A stretch of 64,000 nt of DNA from Notolepis coatsorum (Eukaryota > Chordata > Actinopteri > Aulopiformes > Paralepididae), in assembly GCA_963971535.1 (NCBI GenBank), contig OZ020593.1:36928384-36992383 (forward strand), written 5' to 3'. Each line of letters starts with the position of its first letter. Positions within the stretch are counted from its first letter, which is position 1. A program made the position numbers and the translations under genes. Below the pieces are notes generated by a model. It made no database searches. It worked only from the letters and a program-made list of their open reading frames with translations, and was not told the DNA's origin. Of this stretch, positions 11,455 through 23,235 are shown piece by piece.

Positions 11455-11705
11455 TAAATGGACTGCATTTATATAGCGCTTTTATCCAAAGCGCTTTACA
11501 ATTTCTGCCTCACATTCACTCACACATTCACACACCAACGACAGAGGCAACCATGCACGGTGCCAACCTGCTCATCGGGAGCAGTTGGGGGATAAGTGTC
11601 TTGCTCAAGGACACTTCGACATGATGCCCGGGAGAAGCCGTAATCGGACCAGGAACCTTCAGATTACCAGATGATCGCTCTACCTCCTGAGCCACTGTCG
11701 CTCCA
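11450..11705 (-). repeat. tRNA-derived SINE with a LINE-type tail
   Basis: Read on the minus strand it starts at about 11703 with AGCGACAGTGGCTCAGGAGG (A box region), then a B-box-like GGTTCCTGGTCCGATTAC, then the conserved stretch 'gtccttgagcaagacact', and a tail 'aaagcgctatataaatgc' near 11480. This arrangement is common in teleost SINEs. It lies in an otherwise empty region. Confidence 0.75.
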
Positions 11706-12244
11706 CACATATCACAAAGCATGTTTTCTTTTGTTACATTTTGTTGTATCCTACTCCCCAAAAAGAAAAAGCCTGACCTCAGGTCTGTTTTAGCATCGCA
11801 CTTACCCTGACCACTGCACCTCGTTGACGGAACCCATCGACCGGGAGAGGTTGATTACCACTGATTGCCCTTTGGAAGGTGGGCTGTAAGGATTCAAATG
11901 CCCCATCCAGTAATCAGGTCAGGTGCCACCTTACAAGATGGTCCCTAATTAGGGTCAAATCAAGGCACAATTACAGTTTGTTGGATTAATGCAGGTGAGG
12001 GGGAGCAACAGGTAAAAAAAAGCAAGAAGCTCCTTTGGTAAAAAAAGAAAAGTGTTTTGGCACATGCAACATGTGCTAGTGTAATTACAGGAGTCAAGGG
12101 CTCATGATTTCTTGGTAGTTATTTTCAGGGGCCTTCTATATCTCACTGCTTGACCAGGCATGACATTACGGCATAAGCTTATGTGATCAGCGTTAGCTCT
12201 TTAGGCCTTTGTTCCCATTGCAAGGTCACTTAAAGACAATATGA
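11706..12244. other. No recognisable gene
   Basis: No supported ORF, repeat or terminus was seen between the SINE and the solo LTR. Confidence 0.45.
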
Positions 12245-12249
12245 CCATG

Positions 12250-13190
12250 TGTTACGGACGCTGTCCTTTTATGTATGGGGATTTATGTTATGTGTGTTAT
12301 GTATGTAGGCAGGTTGTGGTTGTCTTGTCTTTTGTCTCCCTCCTGTGTATCCATATCTGTTTTCCCAGATGCATCTCCTGGTTCCAGTCCCCAGCACCAC
12401 CTGGTTGCAATCATCATCTCACTCCAGTCCCCAGCACCTGATGCCAATCTGCAATCAACCCCCACACCCCCTTCAAGTATCCCATCTGTGTCAGTGCTCG
12501 CTCTCTCTGTGTCTTTGGTGGTAGAGCGCTGTCTTTTGGTATAGAGCCGTGGCTCTGCTTAAGGTATCGTTTGGTAGAGCTGGTCAAAGCTCTGGTTCGT
12601 TGCGCGTGGGTTTGTAGAACCCTATCTTTTGTGTTAAACTTTACTGTAGAGCTGTATCTTTAGTGTTTTTGTGTTTTGTAGAGTGGTGGCTTTTTGGAAT
12701 ATTTTGGTGTAGAGCTGGTGACAGAGCTCTGATTCATTGTGTTGTGTTTAGTAGTCATTATCTTTTGTGCACATTTCTGTTTAACCCTAACCTTTGTATA
12801 TTTGTTTATCCTTGTCACCCAGCCTATGGTGATTCGTTTTCTCTGTATATTCATCTTTTGTTTTCGCACACAGGGACAATTGAGGACAGCAAGATACCCT
12901 GGGGTCTACATTTTGCATCATGTAGGTGATCTGCTGTTAGAAACACCAGCTTAGAGTGAGCACCAACCGCTGTACTTTTGGGCGCTAGACGCCTGTAAAG
13001 AGGGGTGGGTTTTCTTTTCCTTTTTGTGTTTGATTTGGTGCCACTGGTAGTCCTCCTTGCTCTCTGTGTTGCTTTGTGTTTGTAAATAAATACTATTATT
13101 TTGCAAACTGTTTCCTGACTTTGTGTCGCTGCACCCTCACCTACTATGTCTGTTGCCTTGTGTTGCGCCCCCTCACTGGGGTGCGTAACA
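12250..13190 (+). mobile_element. Solo LTR, Gypsy-type
   Basis: A 941-bp segment begins TGTTACGGACG and ends GGGTGCGTAACA. It has the TG...CA ends and short inverted termini of an LTR, and it is flanked by a perfect 5-bp TSD, CCATG (12245-12249 and 13191-13195). An AATAAA signal lies near 13084 and is followed by a GT-rich stretch, consistent with the R region. There is no internal coding part, so it is the product of LTR-LTR recombination. The 5-bp TSD and terminal sequence suggest Gypsy; BEL is an alternative. Confidence 0.8.
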
Positions 13191-13261
13191 CCATGAACAT
13201 ATTTTGCAGGTTAAATCTTACTTATATACAAAGTAGGCCACAGGGAGGAAAAGCACCTTAA

Positions 13262-13847
13262 CACAATGGGGACCGGCCACGTATATATACAGCTTTCGAT
13301 GCCATGCGTTGTGGACCAGAGGCACGTACATAGCCGTGGCAAGTTGTTATTGTTTTATTCCATATTAATAACCGAATCAAGATCCCCGACCGGCTCTGCA
13401 GATCTACCCTCCTCTGTGGAATCGGCAACATGCTATACCGGCCAGATCCTCTTAGGGGCGCCATCGCTCCACTGCAGTATCATTGTGGGCGAATGGAATA
13501 TTTATTTTTTTTACCTTCCAATGGAGGATCATATTACCCTGATCCGAAACGAACATCATGCACCGTGTATTATGTTTCGAATTGCAGATTTCACCATGGA
13601 ATAAGAGGATTTATCATCAACCAATGGACATATCGATCTACCAGATGCCGATCGATAACGGGGAAATGCTGGAGGGTATCCCACGGGCACATGGTAAGAC
13701 CTTTATCACCTAATTTACAGCCGGATCGGACCTTTCTGTGCAACGCAAGCAGTCTATCAGTGAATGTGACTAGTTACACGGACACTGTATTGGTAATCAA
13801 TAATACTAATAGACGTCCCCCGCCGCCCCCCTTTCATCCATACATGC
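13262..13847 (+). mobile_element. TTAA-flanked family 1 element, copy 4, left part
   Basis: Begins after TTAA at 13258-13261 with CACAATGGGGACCGGCCACG. It carries the family core near 'ctataccggccagatcctc', the GGTAAG motif (about 13693) and the poly-C tract (13816-13832). It is interrupted at 13847 by the BEL/Pao element, and its right part resumes at 20955. The short ORFs at 13266-13882 have no conserved product. Confidence 0.75.
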
Positions 13848-14170
13848 TGTTGGTGACAGGTATACACAACTCGGGTTGCTAGGGTCACGTCATTCACAAA
13901 TGGGTCACGTGGTGTCGTAGTAGTAAAATCAGCTGTTCACCGGCGTGTTTCTGGGACAGTAATGTTGAGGGAGTGAACGGGGAAGTCACACTTTGCTGAC
14001 CGCACGTACGCTACACTATGATGAATCAAACCGTGACTCATTCTATTTTTTGATACTATATGAACTGTTTTTAACTACAATAAACTAACCAAACACAGTA
14101 TCCTGGATCCGTGGTTATGTGGCGAGCGGCGCGTCTGGCAGGTACCATTATTTCCCTGTGTTAGTCTCTC
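13848..14170 (+). repeat. 5' LTR of BEL 1, truncated at its 3' end
   Basis: The 323 bp match the first 323 bp of the 3' LTR with two differences seen by eye (near 13993 and 14156). The last 34 bp of the LTR present at 20921-20954, and any primer binding site, are absent. The sequence passes directly into the gag frame. An AATAAA lies near 14079. Confidence 0.9.
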
Positions 14171-17100
14171 AGGACAAAGAAAAGAGAAAAATAACTCTCA
14201 CTGCAAAAGCTATTGCAAACAAAGTCGAATCACTCCAAAAGAAATGCAAGGGGAAAGTGGAGGAAATAAAACGTCTGATAACCTCTGTCAGAGAGCTCAT
14301 GGAAAATGAGCAAAATGTTGCACTGGTTGAAGCACAACTTGACATTTTGATGCAGGTGTCTGACAGTGCTGATGAACTTCATGGCTGTTTGGTGCCTCTT
14401 ATTCCACTCGATGAACAGGAACGGCAAAATGACTGGTTCTCAAAGGTCAATAAACATAAAGATGGGTTCATTAGCGATGTTAATGCCTGGTTTTCAGTAA
14501 CCAAAGGAAACACACCTCAGTTAGAGGCTCATAACAGGCCTACTGAAATACAGCAGCAAGAGGTTGCAGAGGAGGAAAATGGAGAGCATGGGGGTGTGGG
14601 AAATGTGGAAGTGACGGGGCCTCAGTTGCACAGTACTCGTTATGCTCAAGAGGATGTCCAACCAGGGGACAGCATATCCAACCATAGTAGCAAGAATTAT
14701 GGTTCAAGATCTTCTAGATCAAAGGTTTCCTCTAATGCATCCACACGCCTCAGAGCAGAGGCCGACATGGCCGCCTTAATGGCTCGGCAAGAGTTGCTTG
14801 AACAAAAGCATGCTCTTGAGGACCAGGAAGCTCAAATAAAGAAACAAGCAGACATAGCAAGGCATGCTCTACAGGACGAGGAAGCTCACATAAAGAAACA
14901 AAAGGAACAACTTCAGTTGAAAGTGGACATAGCTGCATCGGCAGCAAGGCTAAATATTCTGAGAACCTCTGGGTCAGGTGTGTGGAGTGCTGCTTCTAGT
15001 AAATCGGATGGAATGGAATCCTACTTTAAAAAGGGCCTCAACATTAATGCAGAGACATTTGTATCACACAAGGATGGAAGAGGACAACCTGCATGTGTTG
15101 GAGGCACACGACCAAAGCGAAGGCAATCTGACGGAGCCAAATACCTCCAGAAGCCCTCACCACTCACACAGACCCAGACTGTGATCTCAAACGCTACAGA
15201 GTACCCAGCGCTCACACCGAGACAGAGCACGGTCTCAAAGACTACATGGCCTCCATTGTATGTGCATAGAGACATACAACCTGTTTCCAGGAACAACAGC
15301 AGTGAGCAGAACAACATAATGTCTATTATGCAAAAACAAAACGACCTCACTTCCATGTTGGTGCATCAGCAATGCATTGCTTCACTGCCTAAAAGAGACA
15401 TCCAACCATTTGAAGGTGACCCTCTGCAGTACCATGGCTTTATACAGTCCTTTGAACAGACTATAGAAAGGAGGACTGACAATGCTGTTGATTGCCTGCA
15501 CTATTTGGATCAATACACCAGGGGGCAGCCTAAACAACTAGTCAAAAGTTGTCAACATATGACTGATGGCACTGGATATGCTACGGCGAAGGCTTTACTC
15601 CAGGAACACTTTGGGAACGAGCATGTCATAGCATCCGCTTACATGGACAAAATCTTTGCATGGCCAGCTATTAAGTCGGAGGATGGGAAAGCCTTACAAA
15701 CATACAGCCTATTCTTGCGCGGATGCTGCAATGCCATGAAAGACGTACATAATCTATGTGACCTAAACACATCTGCAAACATGCTTGCTGTCATCAAGAA
15801 GTTGCCCTACAAGCTGAGGGACAAATGGCGAACAGAAGCATGTAACATCCAGGAAGGACATCGCAAACGTGCTACGTTCACAGATATTGTGATTTTTATG
15901 GAGCGTGAGGTGAGAATCGCTACAGACCCTGTATTTGGAGATATACAAGATGCTCCAGTGGTGGGGGCTTTCAAGGAAAGTGGCAGAGCTAGACCTGTGC
16001 CTCGTCTTCAGGCTAGAGGGAGTAGTTTTGCCACAACGTATTCCCAGATTGAAAGGGATGCTCATTGGGAAAACAAAGTTAAGGTTGGATATGAGAAGAC
16101 TTGCCTTTTCTGCAAAGAGGGTGGACACACACTGGAGTCATGCACTCTATTGGAGAGGAGAGCTCACAGCGAGAAGATGGAGTTCCTGAAGAGGAATGGA
16201 GTTTGCTTTGGATGCTTGTGCACTGGGCACATCAGCAGAGAGTGCAGGGAACGTCTGTCTTGCAAGACATGTGGCTCACGACACCCCAGCTTGCTTCATA
16301 TCCACTCTAAAGAAAATGGAGATGCAGAGAAAGGCAGGATCAACTCGGACAGGGCAGTGGACAGAGCTCTAGTCGAAATCCATACCGGTGGTCTCACTGG
16401 GGCCGGTGATCAAGATTGCAAACTCGCCATTGTACCGGTTAAGGTTAAATCAAGCAAAGGTCAAAGGTCAGTGGAAACCTATGCCTTTCTAGACCCAGGG
16501 AGCTCAGCGTCCTTCTGCACAATGGGTCTGATGGATAAACTGGGACTCTCTGGGAGGAAAACAAGGATCCTTCTACGTACCATGGGCCAAGAAAAGGTGG
16601 TTGACAGTTGCATTGCATCTGACTTGGAAGTCGCTGGATTGGACAGTGACCAGTACTGTGCAATGCCCAAGATCTTTGCACAGCATCAAATGCCTGTCAA
16701 TCGAAGTAACATCCCACGACGGCAAGACCTGGAAAAATGGCCTCATCTGAAGCATGTCTATCTGCCACAGATTGATGCAGACGTGGAGATGTTGATCGGT
16801 CTGAACGTTCCCAGAGCCTTAGAACCACTGGAAGTCATCGGAAGCGTGGATGGAGGGCCATATGCGGTCAAGACGATGCTCGGATGGACTGTAAATGGAC
16901 CACTTGGAGGAGATGGCAGTGACAATTCTGAGACTCAGTCTGCAGTCAGCGTTAACAGAGTCTCTGCTGTCACTCTTGACGAGCTCTGGAACCAACAATT
17001 CAAGACAGACTTCCCTGAAAACAGCCAGGATGAACTGCAAGGGCTGTCAAGAGAAGATTGTAAGTTTCTGGAAATGGCTAATGAGACTGTGAAACTGGTT

Positions 17101-19938
17101 GATGGCCATTATGTCATTGGATTGCCACTGCAGGACAGAACTATCATCATGCCCAATAATCGTAAAGTGGCAGAGCAGCGCACCCTCAACCTGAAGAGGA
17201 GGTTTAACAGGGACGTGTCATTCCATAAGGACTACACTGCATTTATGGACAACCTGATATCCAGTGGATACGCAGAGAAAGTGCCAGCTACAGGATTGGA
17301 CCGAAGTGACGGCAAGGTTTGGTATATCCCTCATCACGGGGTATACCATCCCCAGAAAGGAAGGATCCGCGTCGTCTTTGATTGTACAGCATCATTCCAG
17401 GGTGCATCGCTCAATGCACATCTCTTGCAAGGACCTGACCTGACAAGCGGGTTGGTTGGAGTCTTGACCAGGTTTAGGATGGAGCCCATTGTTCTGATGT
17501 CTGACATTGAGGCCATGTTCCATCAAGTTCGAGTGCCAGAGGCAGATACGGACTTGCTCAGATTTCTCTGGTGGCCCAACGGGGACTTCAGTCAACCTAT
17601 GGTTGAATACCGGATGGTGGTCCATCTGTTTGGCGCAACATCATCACCAAGCTGCGCAAATTTTGCTCTCCGGAAATGTGCCGAAGAAAACAAACAGCTC
17701 TTCAGTGAGCAAGTGTTTGAGACCATCATGCACAATTTCTACGTTGACGACTGTCTTGCTTCCATAGCCTCGGAGGATGAAGCCATATCCCTTTATCAGG
17801 ACTTGATAACCCTCTGTGCCAAAGGAGGCTTCCATTTAACAAAATGGCTGAGTAACAGTCGCCGTGTGCTGGCGGCAATACCAGAGGAGGAAAGGGCAAA
17901 AGAGGTTAAAAACCTGGATTTGGACCAAGACATCCTACCAGTTGAGAGGGCATTGGGAGTGCGTTGGTGTGTCCAGTCTGACACCTTTGAGTACAGTATA
18001 ACCTTTCAGGACAAACCACTGACACGTAGAGGAATCCTTTCTACTGTCAGCTCTTTCTATGACCCTCTTGGGATTTTGTCCCCTTTGGTTTTCACAGCCA
18101 AGAGGCTTATTCAAGACCTATGCCGGAAGGGGCTAGGGTGGGATGATGTCATACCAACATCTGTGGCACAGGAGTGGGTCGACTGGCTCAAAGAGTTACA
18201 TCTGTTAGAGGGCTTCCGTGTCAGACGATGTTTAAAACCGCCCAACTTTGGAAAAGCAACCAGCGCCCAGTTGCACCACTTTGCCGACGCAAGTGAGGAA
18301 GGATATGGTACCGCCACCTACCTGCTGTTGCGCAATGACCAATCTCAGACTCACATTGCCTTCGTAATGGGAAAATCCAGGGTGACACCTTTAAAGCCTG
18401 TGACAATCCCACGTATGGAGTTGACTGCGGCTGTCGTGGCAGCTCGCATGGACAAGCTATGGAGGAAGGAGCTAAGACTGCAGCTGCAAGACAGTGTTTT
18501 CTGGTCAGACAGTACTTCTGTGCTGAAATACATCAAGAATGAATCATCAAGGTTTCGCATCTTTGTAGCGAACAGAGTCACGCAGATCCTCAAGATGTCC
18601 GACGCATCCCAATGGAGGTATGTGAATACAGCGCACAACCCTGCAGATCTTGCCTCCAGAGGCATGAAAGCGGAACTGTTCCTCAAGGACGAGATATGGA
18701 TATCTGGACCTCCATTTCTCATGCAACCAGAAGAGACTTGGCCTGTTAACCCAGACAACTTGGGAGAACTTCCACCCGGAGATCCAGAAGTTAAGGTGTC
18801 AGCCGCCATTGTCTCCATGGAACAAAAGGAGGATGATGATGCCGTCACACGTTTGATCAACAACAGCTCATCTTGGAGACGTCTCACAAGAGTGATGGCA
18901 TGGATCCTGAGGCTCAGAGCCATACTTCGGAAAAACAGGAAGAGGAGAGAAGTCACCGGAGGTGCTACTCAGCCAGCATCAAATGCAACTGAACAGAAAG
19001 ACGTTCTCGACAAGGAGACTCGGCTCTCATTGAAAGAAATCAAAGAAGCCGAACTGGAGATAATTAAGTTCAGTCAAAGAAGAAGGTTCTCTGAAGAGTT
19101 CTCTTGCCTCCAAAGGGGAGAGTTTGTGAAGGGGAACAGTCATATTTACAGGCTCAGTCCCATACTGGAAGATGGTGTGCTGAGGGTCGGAGGCCGACTT
19201 AGTAAGGCTGCTATGCCCGAAGAGTCTAAACATCCAGCCATAATAGCTAAAGATCTCCACATCTCAGACCTCATCCTACGCCAGATACATCAGGAGGTTG
19301 GCCATGGCGGTAGGAACCATATGTTGTCAAAGCTGCGCCAGCGCTATTGGATTCCTGCTGCAGGTGTTGCCATAAGGAAGATCATTTCCAGATGTGTCAC
19401 CTGTCGTCGGCTACACGGAGTTGCAGGTCAACAACAAATGGCAGACCTGCCCAGTGACAGAGTTTCAACAGAAGAACCTCCGTTCACTTACGTCGGAGTT
19501 GACTATTTTGGTCCATTTGAAATCAAGCGTGGTAGGAGTCTTGTGAAAAGATATGGAGTGATCTTCACATGTCTGGCAATAAGGGCTGTGCACATTGAAG
19601 TTGCCTCATCGTTGGACACAGATTCGTTCATCAACGCCCTGCGGCGCTTCATCGCGAGAAGAGGACAGATCAAGGAGCTGCGCTCCGACAATGGAACAAA
19701 TTTCATCGGTGCAGAGCGTGAGCTGAAACGAGCTATTGAAGGATGGAACCTGGAGCAGATCAATGATATGCTCTCTGTGAAAGGAATCAAGTGGACATTT
19801 AACACTCCTACCGGATCACATCACGGGGGAGCATGGGAGAGGTTGATTCGTTCCATCAGGAAAATTCTGAACTCCACTTTGAGAACACAGAGTCTGGATG
19901 AGGAAGGACTCCATACAGTACTCTGCGAAGTGGAGTAA
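14119..19938 (+). pseudogene. BEL 1 Gag-Pol polyprotein, nearly open
   Basis: This frame of 1939 codons encodes the element's replication proteins. A coiled-coil, KQ-rich Gag region lies at about residues 220-272. Cys-rich zinc knuckles start at CLFCKEGGH (about 661). The protease motif FLDPGSS is at about 790, RT has SDIEAMFHQ (1126) and FYVDDC (1207), and RNase H has FADASEEGYG (1387), WSDSTSVL (1460) and HNPADLASRG (1505). Integrase has its HHCC finger (1724-1763), VDYFGPF (1792), SDNGTNF (1855) and HGGAWERL (1903). The frame opens inside the 5' LTR without an ATG, so the true start is lost; the first internal ATG is near residue 61. It ends at a premature TAA (19936-19938) inside the integrase, with homology continuing in the same frame. 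Both catalytic RT aspartates are intact. Confidence 0.93.
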
Positions 19939-20381
19939 ATTCTCAACAGTAGACCTCTCACTAAGGAATCCACAGATCCAAATGATTTGGAAGCCTTAAC
20001 ACCTAATCATCTCCTGCTTCTTAAAGTCAAGCCCAGCTTACCACCTGGTCTGTTTCACAAAGAGGACAGCTATGCACGCCGAAGATGGAAGCAGGTGCAG
20101 TACATTTCTGATCTGTTCTGGAAAAGGTGGATTAGAGAGTATCTGCCACAATTACAGGAACGACAGAAGTGGACAAAGATCAAGCGAAACTTCCTCCCCG
20201 ATGACATAGTGCTCATAATGGACGATTCCGCACCACGGAATTCCTGGATCATAGGGAGGATTACAGAGACAATGCCAGACAAGAACGGACTTGTGCGACA
20301 GGTCCGGATTTAGACCCGGACCAGCCTTCTCTGCAGACCTGTGACAAAGATTTGCCTTCTTCAGGAGTCGACAGAGTCATG
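19939..20381 (+). pseudogene. BEL 1 integrase C-terminal remainder
   Basis: The frame of the upstream polyprotein continues after the TAA, with ILNSRPLT directly following, then [32 protein letters not shown] and DDIVLIMDD (an ATG-initiated part spans 19987-20313). A second in-frame stop, TAG at 20311-20313, interrupts the last conserved block, after which RPVTKICLL still reads in frame to a TGA at 20379-20381. Thus only two point-type stops separate this copy from a continuous frame. I infer loss of integrase function unless the stops are suppressed. Confidence 0.88.
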
Positions 20382-20424
20382 AAGGTTTCGCTTCTTTCCC
20401 ACGAATTTGGATTTACTTGATTCT

Positions 20425-20442
20425 GGGGGGGGGGGGGGGGGG
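20425..20442. repeat. Poly-G tract in the BEL 1 3' untranslated region
   Basis: About 18 consecutive G residues lie upstream of an A-rich stretch (20496-20522) and the 3' LTR. Length is probably unstable. Confidence 0.9.
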
Positions 20443-20597
20443 TTCGATTTAAGAAGAGTATCAAGACCTTATGAACTATGAACTCCTTGTGCACAAAAAA
20501 AATCGCAAAAAAAAAAAAAAAAGTGGTGTTTTATATTAGTTGAAGTATTGGTAATTATTACTGTGAAATGAGATTATGTAATAATTAGGGGCCGGTA

Positions 20598-20954
20598 TGT
20601 TGGTGACAGGTATACACAACTCGGGTTGCTAGGGTCACGTCATTCACAAATGGGTCACGTGGTGTCGTAGTAGTAAAATCAGCTGTTCACCGGCGTGTTT
20701 CTGGGACAGTAATGTTGAGGGAGTGAACGGGGAAGTCACACATTGCTGACCGCACGTACGCTACACTATGATGAATCAAACCGTGACTCATTCTATTTTT
20801 TGATACTATATGAACTGTTTTTAACTACAATAAACTAACCAAACACAGTATCCTGGATCCGTGGTTATGTGGCGAGCGGCGCGTCTGGCAGGTACCATTA
20901 TTTCCCCGTGTTAGTCTCTCGGTGACTGCAGAATGTTTGGATAGTCACCATACA
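20598..20954 (+). repeat. 3' LTR of BEL 1, complete
   Basis: 357 bp from TGTTGGTG to CATACA, followed directly by the target duplication CATGC. It holds an AATAAA near 20829. The terminal 34 bp contain a small inverted repeat (GGTGACT...AGTCACC) that the 5' copy has lost. Confidence 0.88.
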
Positions 20955-21322
20955 CATGCTTTGGGACAGCCTGGATCATATGCAGTTTGTGTTATTTCTT
21001 TAGCATATATAAAACGAAAATGCCGTTGAATATAACGTTAGTAGCCTTTAGCTCCATAACTAGCTTTCCAGAAAATAGATGAGACGAAATCTGCGATAAA
21101 GCTTATATTCACGGCGCTATAAAATGACAACCTACCGATGCATTTTTTTTTCTTTAAGCCATTTTGAAGGGATGTTTATGCACTCAATTGACAATGAGAA
21201 TGGACAGATAGCAACACTATACATATACAGTATAGATATAGCTGTTACAAAACCCACATGTTTGTTTACATTGCCCGGTCCTCTAGCCACTAATTAGACT
21301 AAGCCCATCGGTCGTCAAAGTG
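20955..21322 (+). mobile_element. TTAA-flanked family 1 element, copy 4, right part
   Basis: Resumes after the BEL insertion with the duplicated CATGC. It matches the right half of copies 1-3, including 'agctccataactagcttt' and the AT-rich region, and ends before TTAA at 21323-21326. Together with 13262-13847 it gives an element of about 950 bp, as in copy 1. Confidence 0.72.
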
Positions 21323-21326
21323 TTAA

Positions 21327-21816
21327 AGGAGAATTCTGCTGAATTTATGACCTCCTCCTACCTTTTTTACCCACCTATTAATATATATTTACATATAATA
21401 ATCATGTCTTTGACAACACCAATATACAATCTATTAAAAAGTGCAAAAAGAAAACATTGAAATGTATATGGAACAACAAGCCAGATATGATTGAATGTTG
21501 TAATTACAGTATGTAATACATATAAAAATTGAGGGATTCAGTTATTACATCTAAAATTACTAAATTACACCTTAATTAAGCAACCATTGTCCTAAAGCTC
21601 TACTTTAACCAGGAATGGTTCTCAACCAAGTTATTAATCAACCAAGTCCTTAAAGAAAAACACTGTACTTATTTACATATGACAAGAGTACAATTTGTGA
21701 ACGTGAAGAGGGATTTCGTCCCCCAATTGTCTAGATTCATGAAGGAAGGTATTACCAGCTGGCTTCACTTTCAATATTACCCACCAGAAAAGCCTGAGGA
21801 CACATTGCATCAAATA
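21327..21816. other. No recognisable gene
   Basis: AT-rich spacer between the two BEL insertion complexes; nothing supported. Confidence 0.5.
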
Positions 21817-21821
21817 GTATG

Positions 21822-23167
21822 TGTTACAAAGGATCAGATTAAACCGAATATATATATTTATTTATTGATATATATTGCATAGTATTTGTATATCATTTGA
21901 TATCCCTTGTATATTCCTTGTACATATACACGGAATATCCCTTTAGCCCAGACCATAATATTTCATTCTCCTATTGGACAGCGGTCCACCGGCGCCAGGG
22001 ACCAGCCTCCAGAGTCAGGTTCAAAGTCACCGTCAAGACATGTCTGTGCATGCCCGGCCTTGCCCAGGGATACGAGACAGAAATGCTGGTTGGCACTAGT
22101 TTGTTCACCGTGCATATAAATATGGCGCAGGTGAATACAGAAGCACTTAGTCAGAAGTCAAAGAGTTACCCAATAAGTTGAAGCCTCACCCACGATACTC
22201 CGTGCGGTGAAGTATGGCCTGTTTGGCCCCAAAATAGAGCATTGAGACCGCGTGCGAATTAATAACTGAATTGTCAGAGTTTGGCGCTATACCGTCGAGT
22301 GCGACATATTTCTATTAAGTCAGTAATAGTCTATTTGTGTATAGTGTATCGTGCGGCTAAAGTTCTACAGTGACCAGCATCACCAACGCTTCCTCGTATT
22401 AGCTAGAGTTCTTATCCAGGCTGAGCTGCTTTCATGGCGCTTTCACCCGAGGAGACCTAGACGAGAACCGTGTGGACATGTACACTGGATTAATCTACCC
22501 GACGACTACATAGCCCTTTGCGGCTGGATTATATTTGCTTTGGTCCTGTGATTTATGGAGCGGAGAATCGCCGACGCCTGCACGTGTTGGATTTACCCCG
22601 CGAGGAGCCAAGTCGAGTCGGCGCCTCAGAGAGCCTGAGGCCGGCTAGCTTTCTTCACTGTGGAGCTACAGTCTACGGAGAACAGCTGTATTCGTCTGTG
22701 GATCAAGAGGCTATTGCACCGTCTCCTGTACTTGGAGTCTCCTTAGTCATCGTTGACCAGACTCTCTACTACCGACAGATCTTCTACCCCTGCTGGCTTA
22801 CAACCAGGGGGACCCTTCCAGTATCTCCTGCTATATATTACTAGTGTACCATAGATATAATTCCCTAAGATTCAGGTTGTATAATTACCTCCTGCGTAAC
22901 CAGAGAATGGACATTCATTGTTGATTTGCCTACGCACATTCCTTTGCCTTACAAGTGCACTCAAAGTATAATAGAGAAGTATTATGTACCTTTTGCTGCA
23001 ATAAATACTTAAAGACAACTTTGTGTAGAACCGGTTCATTGTGGGAAGTGTTCATTATATTTATATATCATGTACTGTATGGCCAGTAATTAAAGTACAT
23101 AAAGCGGTAGTGGTTTAATGATACCATACTTATCAATACAGTCAGGGAATTGTACCCCTCAGTTACA
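21822..23167 (+). repeat. 5' LTR of BEL 2
   Basis: 1346 bp from TGTTACAAAGG to CAGTTACA. Contains AT-rich stretches at both ends and an AATAAATA near 23001. The small ORFs at 21897-22181, 22351-22551 and 22518-22844 recur identically in the 3' LTR because they lie within it; I see no evidence that they are genes. Confidence 0.95.
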
Positions 23168-23169
23168 AT

Positions 23170-23186
23170 TGGTCCTTCGAGCCGGA
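23170..23186 (+). promoter_or_regulatory. Primer binding site, tRNA-Tyr type
   Basis: TGGTCCTTCGAGCCGGA starts two bases after the LTR end. It is complementary to the 3' end of vertebrate tRNA-Tyr (a TCGAAGGA acceptor end plus CCA), so tRNA-Tyr is the likely primer for minus-strand synthesis. Confidence 0.88.
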
Positions 23187-23235
23187 GGGTAACTAGTGTA
23201 ATATTAATATAGTGGTATTAATATTGACATGGCCT

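Larger units (their letters stand above)
13848..20954 (+). mobile_element. BEL/Pao LTR retrotransposon 1 (7107 bp)
   Basis: Bounded by a 5-bp TSD, CATGC, at 13843-13847 and 20955-20959. The 3' LTR (20598-20954) starts TGTTGGTGACAGG and ends TACA. The 5' LTR starts identically but stops matching after 14170. Between them lies one long gag-pol frame with zinc knuckles, aspartic protease, RT, RNase H and integrase, in the order typical of BEL/Pao. There is no env-like ORF. A purine-rich tract, TTAGGGGCCGG, precedes the 3' LTR. It is nested in a TTAA element whose two halves lie on either side. Confidence 0.95.

Noticed and set aside
12241-13195. Host gene exon with polyadenylation site
   Set aside because: TG...CA ends and the CCATG duplication explain the region as a solo LTR.
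14119-14121. GTG as the BEL 1 gag start
   Set aside because: It lies inside the LTR. Homology suggests that the true start was lost with the deletion at 14170, so the frame is simply open upstream.
21897-22844. LTR-internal ORFs of 66-108 aa
   Set aside because: They are identical in both LTRs because the LTRs are identical. No motif or conservation of frame in the diverged solo LTR was evident.
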